A DNA stretch of 64,000 nt from Psychrobacter sp. Ps6 (GTDB lineage: Bacteria > Pseudomonadota > Gammaproteobacteria > Pseudomonadales > Moraxellaceae). Position numbers and translations under genes: made by a program. The DNA lies in contig NZ_JADQAI010000008.1 of the NCBI RefSeq assembly GCF_022129235.1, positions 1 through 64,000 of the forward strand, written 5' to 3'. The notes beneath the pieces were generated by a model. The model was not told where the DNA came from and searched no databases. It saw only the letters and a program-made list of their open reading frames with translations. Of this stretch, positions 11,019-18,793 are shown one piece after another. How positions within the stretch are numbered: position 1 is the stretch's first letter; the number at the start of each line of letters is the position of its first letter.

Positions 11019-11504
11019 TCATACTGTTTTGAGAGCAGGGTTCAAGAAATGGTTGATGGCCCATAGGCTGATACGCGTACTGACCAAGGTGAATACCAGC
11101 ATCAACACCAGTGAAGAGAGCAAGGGCAAAGGCCGCGCCATTGCCATCTCAAGTAGTACCTCACGGCTAACCGCATCAAATAACCAAAACCATATGGCTA
11201 AAAAATAAAGGACCGTCAATAACCAAACTACCGCAACACCACCAAACATGAGCCGGTTGATTTCATTTTTAGCCAAGGCGCGCTGCTGATGCTTGATGAA
11301 TTTGCTGACAGCAATATAGGCGCCGACGATGATAGAGACGACCATGACCAGTTGCGAGTTAAGCGCAATCTTGGTCTGAGTCATCATAAAGATGGCGCTG
11401 GCAAGGATGTATCCAATGGCAAAAAACCCGATATATTGCGCCAGTTTAGGCTGACTTGACGCAAGCGTTTTAGGCTTACTGAGATTGGTTGTCTGGCGTG
11501 ACAT
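11019..11504 (-). CDS. Small four-helix inner-membrane protein, unknown function
   Basis: A 161-residue protein with a basic, Ser/Thr-rich N-terminus and four hydrophobic segments (about residues 24-42, 51-68, 85-108 and 127-150). Between helices 2 and 3 lies a positively charged loop with KFIKHQQRALAKNEINRL. This layout recalls the small ABZJ_00895-type membrane proteins of Moraxellaceae, but I cannot confirm that without a search. No catalytic motif is visible. It lies between the DUF421 gene and dacB on the same strand, with spacers over 100 bases on both sides, so it is probably its own transcription unit. Confidence 0.7.
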   Translation of the reverse strand: MSRQTTNLSKPKTLASSQPKLAQYIGFFAIGYILASAIFMMTQTKIALNSQLVMVVSIIVGAYIAVSKFIKHQQRALAKNEINRLMFGGVAVVWLLTVLYFLAIWFWLFDAVSREVLLEMAMARPLPLLSSLVLMLVFTLVSTRISLWAINHFLNPALKTV

Positions 11505-11657
11505 AAGCTGGCCTTTGTAAAGGTAAAAATAAAAGTTTTAAAAATATATTCATAAACATAGCAGTCATGATTGCTGTGCAATTAATCATACCACTCGCGT
11601 CAAAATATTTGCTGATGGTTTTACTACTGCTCACTAAGCATCGCTTTAGCAAAACCA

Positions 11658-13754
11658 TCAGCGCTGCGCGGTCCAGTCGAGTACTGCATCTAATACAGGT
11701 CTTGCTGTATAAGGATTGAGCGCTTGATCTGTATTAATCATACCCACAACGACATAGTCTTGACCTGACAACCCTTTGACATAGCCTGCCATTGAGGTGA
11801 CGTTATTTAATGTGCCTGTTTTTATCCATGCTCGGCCAATCGCTGCTGAGTCAGGTAGTCGCTCACTATGAGCGGCAATGGTGCCACTGACTCCAGCGAT
11901 ACCTAACGAATCTACATATGCATCAAAGCTTGGGTGATTATAAGCGTAAGTCAACAGCTCGCTTAGATTGGCGGCGGTGATGGTACAGTCGCGGCAGAGT
12001 CCTGAGCCATTGGTCAGGTAAGGTGGCGGTGTGCTTAGATTGGTTTGCCACCATTGATTGATGGTCTGTAAGGCTGAAGAATAATCAGTACTAGCAGGTG
12101 TGCCAAATTGATATAGGCTATCAGCTTTTTTATGGGTATTTTGATGACTGACTACTGTGTTATTTGTTGACTCGCTAGTATCGTTATTAATAGCTTTTGA
12201 TTGAGTCAGTCCTGCTTTGTCATAGGCACCTATAGATAGGGCCACTTGTTCAGCCATAACATTGTTTGAGAAATGGTTAATATCATGAATCTGCTGCGTT
12301 AGGTTCAACGAAGGATAGCTGACCATAGGTAAAGGTGACATGGTAATAGCCGTGAGACCATGTACTGATTTTGAGGTTTTTTTGGCATCGTAAGGGGTTT
12401 CTTGTGAGATCACTTTGCCGCTCAGGGTATTGCCTAGTGCTTGCCATTTGGCAGCAATGACGTGTGCCGCAAACTCTTTGGCATTAGGATACGCCACATA
12501 AAACACATGCTCGCCGCAGCTCTCTGGCAGACTGGCATTGAGTGCTAGCCGCTCCGCTTGCCACTGCGGCGATAGGCTGTAGCTTGCCTGTCCACAGTAA
12601 GCGGCACGGGTATTTATCTTATCAGGCAGCTGATAGTTGGTCAGTCGTGGCTTATAGGTCAAGCTCGCTTGGCCATTATCTGAGGGATAGGTTTTGATAC
12701 CAATGGTGCTAAAGTTTACCAAAAAGCCATCAGGACTGGCGTTATAAGGGCGCAAAGGTGAATTGTCAAAGGCAGCAGGATCTTCGCTCACGTTTTTGAA
12801 GATTGCACTGTCAACGATGATGTCACCGTCGATATGGCGAATACCTGAGGCTTGTACTTTATACAGTAGCTCCTTCAAACGCTCGTGGGTCATTTTTGGA
12901 TCGCCACTACCTTGAATGATTAAATCGCCATGTAGACGGTCGCCGATGACAATACCAGTATGATAGACGCGTGTATACCATACAAAGTTTGCCCCTAGTG
13001 TGTCCAAAGCGATAAAACTGGGAACGAGTTTCATGGTGCTGGCAGGGGTGCGAGGGACATCAGGTTGATGATTCAATAATGGTGAAAAGGAGATTTTGAT
13101 AGAAGTTTTATCAGTGCTCACCGTGCTACTTTCATTGTTGGTAAGAGTTGGTTGCTCGTCAGGCACTACCGTTGGGATGCTTTCCACACTCTGATAAGTA
13201 TAAGGATCATCAGTATAATCGTTTATCTTCTGCTCGTGCTGTTCAATGGTGCGCTTTTCAATAGTAATCAATGCGCTTTGTTGGTCAGGATTACTGGCGG
13301 CATGGTTGTTATTATTTTGAGTCGCTTTCTGACAGCTACTATTTTTATCAGCAGATATATTAGTAGTCGTATTGTTAGATGGTGTCGTCGGCATCAATTG
13401 ATTATCAACATCACTGCTATCGATCACCTGAATAGGAGCAGGCAGACGACTGGCATTCTTGTCCCCTATTGGCGTGACGATGATGCTGATATCAGATTCT
13501 GTTAGATCTGCACGCGATAACGCAGCCTGAATGGCTGTTGGCAGCGCGGCTTGTGCGTAAGTAGGCACCAGCATAACCGCTGACAGTAGCGCAAGTATCG
13601 GCAAACGTTTTTTAGATGGATTCAATAGTGGCACACGGCTACAGAGCGTGGTGAGCTTCGCTGTCATGGGCATGCGGCTATTGCGTTGAGAAAAGTCGCG
13701 TTGAGATGGGTCGTATTGACAGAGATCGCGTTGAAGAGGGTATCGCATGAGCAT
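11658..13754 (-). CDS. dacB: D-alanyl-D-alanine carboxypeptidase/endopeptidase (PBP4, peptidase S13)
   Basis: A class C low-molecular-weight penicillin-binding protein that trims or cleaves peptidoglycan cross-links in the periplasm. All three active-site motifs are present: STMK (Ser239-Lys242), SNN (496-498) and KTG (645-647). The secretion signal is the hydrophobic LPILALLSAVMLVPTYAQA around residues 51-69. At 698 residues it is far longer than the usual ~480. There is an Asn/Ser/Thr-rich insertion between the signal and SxxK (about 95-230) and a second one after SNN (about 515-550). The first ~28 residues contain QRD-type repeats and may not be translated; ATGs at 13673 or 13667 are alternatives. 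No start has a clear ribosome-binding site. Confidence 0.92.
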   Translation of the reverse strand: MLMRYPLQRDLCQYDPSQRDFSQRNSRMPMTAKLTTLCSRVPLLNPSKKRLPILALLSAVMLVPTYAQAALPTAIQAALSRADLTESDISIIVTPIGDKNASRLPAPIQVIDSSDVDNQLMPTTPSNNTTTNISADKNSSCQKATQNNNNHAASNPDQQSALITIEKRTIEQHEQKINDYTDDPYTYQSVESIPTVVPDEQPTLTNNESSTVSTDKTSIKISFSPLLNHQPDVPRTPASTMKLVPSFIALDTLGANFVWYTRVYHTGIVIGDRLHGDLIIQGSGDPKMTHERLKELLYKVQASGIRHIDGDIIVDSAIFKNVSEDPAAFDNSPLRPYNASPDGFLVNFSTIGIKTYPSDNGQASLTYKPRLTNYQLPDKINTRAAYCGQASYSLSPQWQAERLALNASLPESCGEHVFYVAYPNAKEFAAHVIAAKWQALGNTLSGKVISQETPYDAKKTSKSVHGLTAITMSPLPMVSYPSLNLTQQIHDINHFSNNVMAEQVALSIGAYDKAGLTQSKAINNDTSESTNNTVVSHQNTHKKADSLYQFGTPASTDYSSALQTINQWWQTNLSTPPPYLTNGSGLCRDCTITAANLSELLTYAYNHPSFDAYVDSLGIAGVSGTIAAHSERLPDSAAIGRAWIKTGTLNNVTSMAGYVKGLSGQDYVVVGMINTDQALNPYTARPVLDAVLDWTAQR

Positions 13755-13847
13755 CTTTCATCAGGTGGCAAAAACTGCCTATGGTAACATGAGTTGCTGT
13801 TTTCGCACATGCTCTCAAAAGCTCAATTTTCTCGTCAATGATAAAGG

Positions 13848-14462
13848 CTAGCGTACATGCAAAAACGCCATCGCGGTCATTATTGCATCGTTATAAGCAT
13901 CATGGGCACCAAGCTGAGGAATATCATAATGCGCCAAAATATTAGTCAAATGCTGCGTTTGATTGGGAATACCTTGCGTACGGTCGCCCATACGTCGACT
14001 GTATAATTGACGCACATCGACGACTGTGTTGGGCAGGGTCGTTCCCATATAGCGTTTGACCAAAGGGTTTAAAAATGCTATGTCGAGCTGTGTGCAGAAC
14101 CCAACAATCGGCCGATTGTCTATAAATGGCAGCAATAACGCTAGCATGTCATCATAACTCATGCCGTGCTCGACATCAGCAGTACGCAGACCATGAATGA
14201 CAATTGTATCGCGATCTGGCATTACAGGCGGTCTGCATACCAGATGCATACCGTTACCTGTATCGATCGTATTACCATTGATATGTATCGCTGCCACGGA
14301 TAATAAATGGTGCTTTTTGGGGTTCAGTCCAGTCATTTCACAGTCAATCGCTACCCATTGCTCAGCCGACGGTGTGGTGAACATTGATGCTAGCTCCAGA
14401 CGCTGTAGCTGCGTCTTTTGCCAAGCGCAAGATAACTGCTGTAGCCAGCTCATGTTGGTCAT
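13848..14462 (-). CDS. DnaQ-like 3'-5' exonuclease (DEDDh)
   Basis: A 204-residue DEDDh-family exonuclease. Exo I is AIDCEMTGLNP (Asp and Glu metal ligands), Exo II falls around GFCTQLDIAFLNPLV, and Exo III is HDAYNDAIMTA with the catalytic His. It is about the size of the catalytic epsilon-like domain, without a polymerase-binding tail, so it is an accessory exonuclease, not DnaQ itself. It begins eight bases after the stop of the DUF294 gene on the same strand, an operon pairing repeatedly seen in gammaproteobacteria. Substrate (DNA or RNA) is not deducible. Confidence 0.85.
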   Translation of the reverse strand: MTNMSWLQQLSCAWQKTQLQRLELASMFTTPSAEQWVAIDCEMTGLNPKKHHLLSVAAIHINGNTIDTGNGMHLVCRPPVMPDRDTIVIHGLRTADVEHGMSYDDMLALLLPFIDNRPIVGFCTQLDIAFLNPLVKRYMGTTLPNTVVDVRQLYSRRMGDRTQGIPNQTQHLTNILAHYDIPQLGAHDAYNDAIMTAMAFLHVR

Positions 14463-14470
14463 CCATTCAT

Positions 14471-16417
14471 TTATGCTATTTCTAACTGATAGTGTTGACG
14501 CAGCTGATTTTTAAAACTTTTTACCACGGCCAGACATTCTTTAAGCAGGTCACGTTCTAGTGCGGTTAGTGTCGTTGGATCGACTTGCCTTGCTTGTTTG
14601 TCATCGGTTGACAGTGCGACTGATAAGCGCTGCGCCATAAAAAACTCTAAAGCTTCCAATAACGTATCAGCGCGCTCTTGGGTCAGGGCATGAGACTGCA
14701 CCAATGCCTTTAGGCGATCTTTACTGCTAGGCACATCGAGCACATCATTTTCTAATGCCAACGTACGAATACCATGGACCAATGGAAAGATCCCTGCTTT
14801 TTTTAGATCAATATCTGCTGATATAGATTGACCACCCATTAAAGGTACAAACCTTTGCCACCACTGATTGACATCGCCAAACTGTAGCGCTGAACGGGCA
14901 AACTGACGTACAAACATTGGATCGGCTTGTCTGTGCGCCATTCTTAAATGCTGACGTACCTGTGTAAGTAGGGTTTCGTCACCGCAGACATATTCGCCAT
15001 CCATTATGGCGGACAAGTAGATGCCATGCATGGGGTCAGTGTTTCTAAACCATAATCCGATCTGCGCGGTAAACTGCTTGAGCGGTTGTCGCCACATGGG
15101 GTTGGTCATCATGATATTGCCATCGCACAGTGGATAGCCAAGCGTTGCCAAGTGTTTATTAAAAGTATCGGCAAACTGTGCCAAATCCGGATGCGTATAA
15201 CCGTCACGAATGATTAGCGCGTTATCTTGATCGGTACGCATAATTTGCTCGCCGCGACCTTCTGAACCCATGACGATGAGACAAGTATTGCTTATCACCT
15301 CATCAGGCACGATAAGTTGCCACAACTTGGTAAATACATGTGCATTTAGGGTCTGCACCATACGGCTGATATTACCGATTTTGACACCGTTTTGATGCTG
15401 CGCACGAATATAGCGACCGATGAGCTCGACTGCGATATCTAGGCTTGATAGATCGGTTGCTTGCTCGATTTGAATACTAAGGAGCTGTGAGTGATGACCA
15501 ATGTGGGCGAGCATATCGCTTTGTCCAAGCACCCCGACGACATTACCACTGCTGTCAATGACTGGCAGTCTGTGAATGCGATAGCGAGTCATGGTGAGCA
15601 ACGCATCGCCAATCTCGTCAGTGGCCTTGATCGTACGTAGGTTAAAATTAGCATAGCGTTGGCAAAGTGTAATAGCGGGATCTTGTCTATCACTCACAGC
15701 GCGGCAAATATCCGTATCGGTGAGAATGCCTAGCAGCAGTTTTGGCTGCTCAGTTTCTTGTATATTTTCTACACAGTTCAGCGGTCGTACCAGTACGTGT
15801 TTTAGTCCAGCTTTGGTCATGATACGCGCAGCTTCGTACAAGCTATTATTGGCATCGACAATATGTACTGGCAATAAATGAACGTCGATGACAGGTTGCA
15901 GCATAATTTGCTGCACTTCTTGTTGATGGGTATAGCTAGCAGGGTTGAGTGCTTTATTATTACGGCGCTGTCGTAATGCCTTTAGTCTTTCAGGTAGCTT
16001 GTCTGATAGCATTTGGCGTACCAGATGATTTTGCGCGCTGATTTTATCGACAGTGGTACCGTCGACTTGTAGCAGCAATGTCTCTTCACTGGCCCGAAAT
16101 TGGTACGGTTGTATAGGTGTGTTTTTACTTTCTGGCACACCATTTTTTATGAGCGACTCAGGTAAGCGGCGACTATCAAACCAGTCATTATTATTTGGAT
16201 CATCAGAATGGTTGCTGCCCAAATAAGAGGCGACAAATTCACCACCCAGTGATTGCTCAATTTGTCCTTTAATGACCACATATAGATATTGCAAGTCTGC
16301 TGCGGGTAGGATCTCATCTCTAGCAAGATAGCGAATTTTCGTGTTTTTTCTGATGCTTTGACGTTCAGCTAGACTTAGTACGTCAAAGGGCGGCTGGGTA
16401 AAGTCAAGATGGGGCAT
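14471..16417 (-). CDS. cNMP-binding/CBS/DUF294 nucleotidyltransferase-like protein
   Basis: A 648-residue cytoplasmic regulatory protein. It has an N-terminal cyclic-nucleotide-binding-like region (about 1-130), two CBS domains (about 170-320, with GILTDTDICRAV and GVLGQSDMLAHIG), a DUF294 nucleotidyltransferase-like domain with GSEGRGEQ and RTDQDNALI, and an all-helical C-terminal domain. The NTase resembles the GlnD/GlnE fold with its conserved Gly-Ser and Asp-x-Asp-type pattern, so it may modify a partner protein in response to nucleotides; the target is not known. It precedes the exonuclease by eight bases and is probably co-transcribed with it. Upstream is a short dispersed repeat at 16513-16569. 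Confidence 0.88.
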   Translation of the reverse strand: MPHLDFTQPPFDVLSLAERQSIRKNTKIRYLARDEILPAADLQYLYVVIKGQIEQSLGGEFVASYLGSNHSDDPNNNDWFDSRRLPESLIKNGVPESKNTPIQPYQFRASEETLLLQVDGTTVDKISAQNHLVRQMLSDKLPERLKALRQRRNNKALNPASYTHQQEVQQIMLQPVIDVHLLPVHIVDANNSLYEAARIMTKAGLKHVLVRPLNCVENIQETEQPKLLLGILTDTDICRAVSDRQDPAITLCQRYANFNLRTIKATDEIGDALLTMTRYRIHRLPVIDSSGNVVGVLGQSDMLAHIGHHSQLLSIQIEQATDLSSLDIAVELIGRYIRAQHQNGVKIGNISRMVQTLNAHVFTKLWQLIVPDEVISNTCLIVMGSEGRGEQIMRTDQDNALIIRDGYTHPDLAQFADTFNKHLATLGYPLCDGNIMMTNPMWRQPLKQFTAQIGLWFRNTDPMHGIYLSAIMDGEYVCGDETLLTQVRQHLRMAHRQADPMFVRQFARSALQFGDVNQWWQRFVPLMGGQSISADIDLKKAGIFPLVHGIRTLALENDVLDVPSSKDRLKALVQSHALTQERADTLLEALEFFMAQRLSVALSTDDKQARQVDPTTLTALERDLLKECLAVVKSFKNQLRQHYQLEIA

Positions 16418-16512
16418 GGCATCATCCTTGATGGCATATTTTGCAATAGAGACTTTACTATAGCACTATTCGTGCAAAAATCCTCCAATAACCCTATTTA
16501 TATTGTGGTTAT

Positions 16513-16569
16513 TAGGGCATGCCGCTAATTCAAACGTCTATCACCATTTTAAAATAGGGACACGCCCTA
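16513..16569. repeat. Short inverted-repeat element with TAGGGC ends
   Basis: TAGGGCATG at 16513-16521 is the near inverse (one mismatch) of CACGCCCTA at 16561-16569, bounding a 57-base intergenic element between dapC and the DUF294 gene. Similar words occur at 9668-9684 and around 62041-62056. Confidence 0.45.
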
Positions 16570-16613
16570 GAGGCTACTTTATTAGCGCAGGATAAAAGCT
16601 TTTGAGTGACTAT

Positions 16614-17846
16614 TTATGCCGCCAGCAACTTGCGAATACGACTGATTGCTTCGCGGCTCTCCTCGACACTCGCGACCAAAGCAACACGAACATATCCTGT
16701 TCCAGGGTTATTGCCATCAACCTCGCGTGACAAGTAGCGTCCTGCCAATGCATGGATATTGGCCTGTTCGTATAGCGCTTTGACAAACACCTCATCATCG
16801 CCATCGAACGGTTCAGGTACTTTTATCCAAAAATAAAATCCAGCTTCTGGCATGCGCAAATCTAGCAACTCGCCAAGCTCGGACATCCATAGCGCGAACT
16901 TTTCTTGATAAAGGGCGCGATTGTGTGCGACATGCTTTTCATCTTGCCATGCAGCGATAGAGGCAAGTTGATGCGGTATCGGCATCGCACAGCCTTGGTA
17001 AGTACGATATTGCAAATAAGACTGCAAAATCTTGGCATCGCCCGCTACAAACCCAGAGCGTAAACCAGGTAGGTTCGAGCGTTTGGATAATGAATGGAAT
17101 ACGATGCAGTTTTTGAAATTACGGCGACCCAGATTCGCGCAAGCTTGCAATAAGCCGATCGGAGCAGTATCAAAATACAGCTCGCTATAGCACTCGTCGC
17201 TGGCAATGACAAAACCGTATTGGTCTGATAAACGAATGAGGTATTCCCAATCCTCCATGGTCATAACCGAACCCGTTGGATTATTCGGACTACAGACAAA
17301 TACAAGCTGTGTGCGTGCCCAAACCTCTTTTGGCACCGCGCGATAATCCCCCTTAAAGTCATTAGCTAACGTACAGGGAACAAAATGGGGCGTCGCTTGT
17401 GCCAATATTGCCGCACCTTCATAGATCTGATAGAACGGATTGGGCATAACAACCAGAGGTGACCCATTAGATGCTGAAGAGGACGTGGTCTCGTTATCAG
17501 CGGTATCATGATTTATGACGGCTTGTACAAAGCTAAAAATAGCCTCGCGAGTACCCATTACTGGCAAAACTTGGGTGTTGGCATCGACGTGGCTAAGAAA
17601 AAAACGCTTCTCTAACCAGTGTGCAATCGTCTGACGTAGCTCAAACATACCATTGGTGGTCGGATAACGACTTATTTTGTCCAAGTTTTCGCGTAGGACG
17701 TCCAGTACAAATGCTGGTGGCTCATGTTTTGGCTCACCAATACCGAGTTTTATCTCACTGTAACCGTCGGCAGGTATGCTGTCAGCAAGTAAGGTTGCCA
17801 TCTTGGCAAAGGGATAAGGATGTAGATGCTTTAAGTTGTGATTCAT
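16614..17846 (-). CDS. dapC: Succinyldiaminopimelate transaminase
   Basis: A class I/II PLP aminotransferase of 410 residues that converts N-succinyl-2-amino-6-ketopimelate to N-succinyl-LL-diaminopimelate in lysine and peptidoglycan biosynthesis. The PLP lysine is in FHSLSKRSNLPGLRSGF. Other family features are EIKLGIGEPKHEPP near the N-terminus, VCSPNNPTG, and SDECYSELYF. The DapC-type start is MNHNLKHLHPYPF, with its ATG ending at 17846; the frame extends to a TTG at 17870 that is less likely. Its separation from other lysine genes is usual. The neighbouring glnD lies beyond an unrelated gene on the other strand. Confidence 0.92.
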   Translation of the reverse strand: MNHNLKHLHPYPFAKMATLLADSIPADGYSEIKLGIGEPKHEPPAFVLDVLRENLDKISRYPTTNGMFELRQTIAHWLEKRFFLSHVDANTQVLPVMGTREAIFSFVQAVINHDTADNETTSSSASNGSPLVVMPNPFYQIYEGAAILAQATPHFVPCTLANDFKGDYRAVPKEVWARTQLVFVCSPNNPTGSVMTMEDWEYLIRLSDQYGFVIASDECYSELYFDTAPIGLLQACANLGRRNFKNCIVFHSLSKRSNLPGLRSGFVAGDAKILQSYLQYRTYQGCAMPIPHQLASIAAWQDEKHVAHNRALYQEKFALWMSELGELLDLRMPEAGFYFWIKVPEPFDGDDEVFVKALYEQANIHALAGRYLSREVDGNNPGTGYVRVALVASVEESREAISRIRKLLAA

Positions 17847-18099
17847 AAGTGTGATAACTATAATAGACAATTAATAATAAAGTTATAAAGAAAATTTACA
17901 TTAGAGCAGTGTAATACCTCTTTCGTCTTTTTCTTCTCATAACGTGAATGCGAATTTATTGTGCTTGAAAGGCTGACCTTATCATAGCCCATTCAGTCGT
18001 ACTTACAAAGCGCATTGAACGCTTCGCGTCTGATAACTTATAACAATATAAAAGATGATTGTCAGTGCAAGAGACAGATCATTTTAAGGACAGTTTGAT

Positions 18100-18771
18100 A
18101 TGCCTAGTGCACTAAATCATAATAACTTCATCGCTAAAAATATCAATAATGACATTCCTGATGCAGGTGTGCATCCTATTAACCTATATGCGCTGCTAAA
18201 AGAACGTGAAGCGTGCTGGTGGCAGGCGAGGCGGCAATTGATTGAGCATCAAGAGAAGAAAATCTTTTGGTATGGCGAAAATAGCTTAATCATGTGGTTG
18301 TTATGGCAGTTGGTCGGGTACGTGGTTGTCGCCATGGCACTGATGCTGCTAAATAATATGTTGAATATATCGTTATCTTTATGGCAATACATTGCCTTAT
18401 TTATCTTACAAACTATATTTTTTGTCGGTATTCTTGCAGCGAAAGGCCGTCTAGCGAATAAGTTACAGGATGAGATAGACAACGATGAGCTGATGCGTGA
18501 AGAGGCGTTCAATGAAATGATTATTTTGGCAGAGGATAGTCTGTATCCTGACGTGCATGCCAAGTCGCCTATTTCTTTGAGGCAGCTGGGTGACTATCTA
18601 GATGGACAGTTTCACCTAGTAAGCTTGCAATGTTTGCTACAAAAAGAAATCGATGCTGGACGATTAATCATGGAACAGCAGCTACTTGAAGTAGGTGTTT
18701 TGCCGCCAGAGCTTGCTGATGTAGAGCTGATAGAACATGCTGATAATATAATATACAAGAGCACGCTATAA
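18100..18771 (+). CDS. Two-helix membrane protein, unknown function
   Basis: A 223-residue protein I do not recognise. A hydrophilic N-terminus with an amphipathic stretch (LYALLKEREACWWQARRQLI) precedes two adjacent membrane helices (about residues 63-85 and 91-112). A long acidic cytoplasmic C-terminal domain with predicted helices follows (LANKLQDEIDNDELMREEA, SLRQLGDYLDGQF). Helical hairpin plus acidic tail suggests a small membrane-anchored adaptor, but no function can be assigned. A ribosome-binding site, TTAAGGACA, lies ahead of the ATG. It is the only plus-strand gene between dapC and glnD. Confidence 0.65.
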   Translation: MPSALNHNNFIAKNINNDIPDAGVHPINLYALLKEREACWWQARRQLIEHQEKKIFWYGENSLIMWLLWQLVGYVVVAMALMLLNNMLNISLSLWQYIALFILQTIFFVGILAAKGRLANKLQDEIDNDELMREEAFNEMIILAEDSLYPDVHAKSPISLRQLGDYLDGQFHLVSLQCLLQKEIDAGRLIMEQQLLEVGVLPPELADVELIEHADNIIYKSTL

Positions 18772-18781
18772 AACGTGCTCC
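18759..18781. terminator. Hairpin overlapping the stop of the 18100 gene
   Basis: GAGCACG and CGTGCTC form a perfect seven-base stem around a short loop that contains the stop codon; the 3' end of glnD converges on it. No T tract, so this is at best a weak bidirectional terminator. Confidence 0.45.
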
Positions 18782-18793
18782 TGATAGCGTCAA

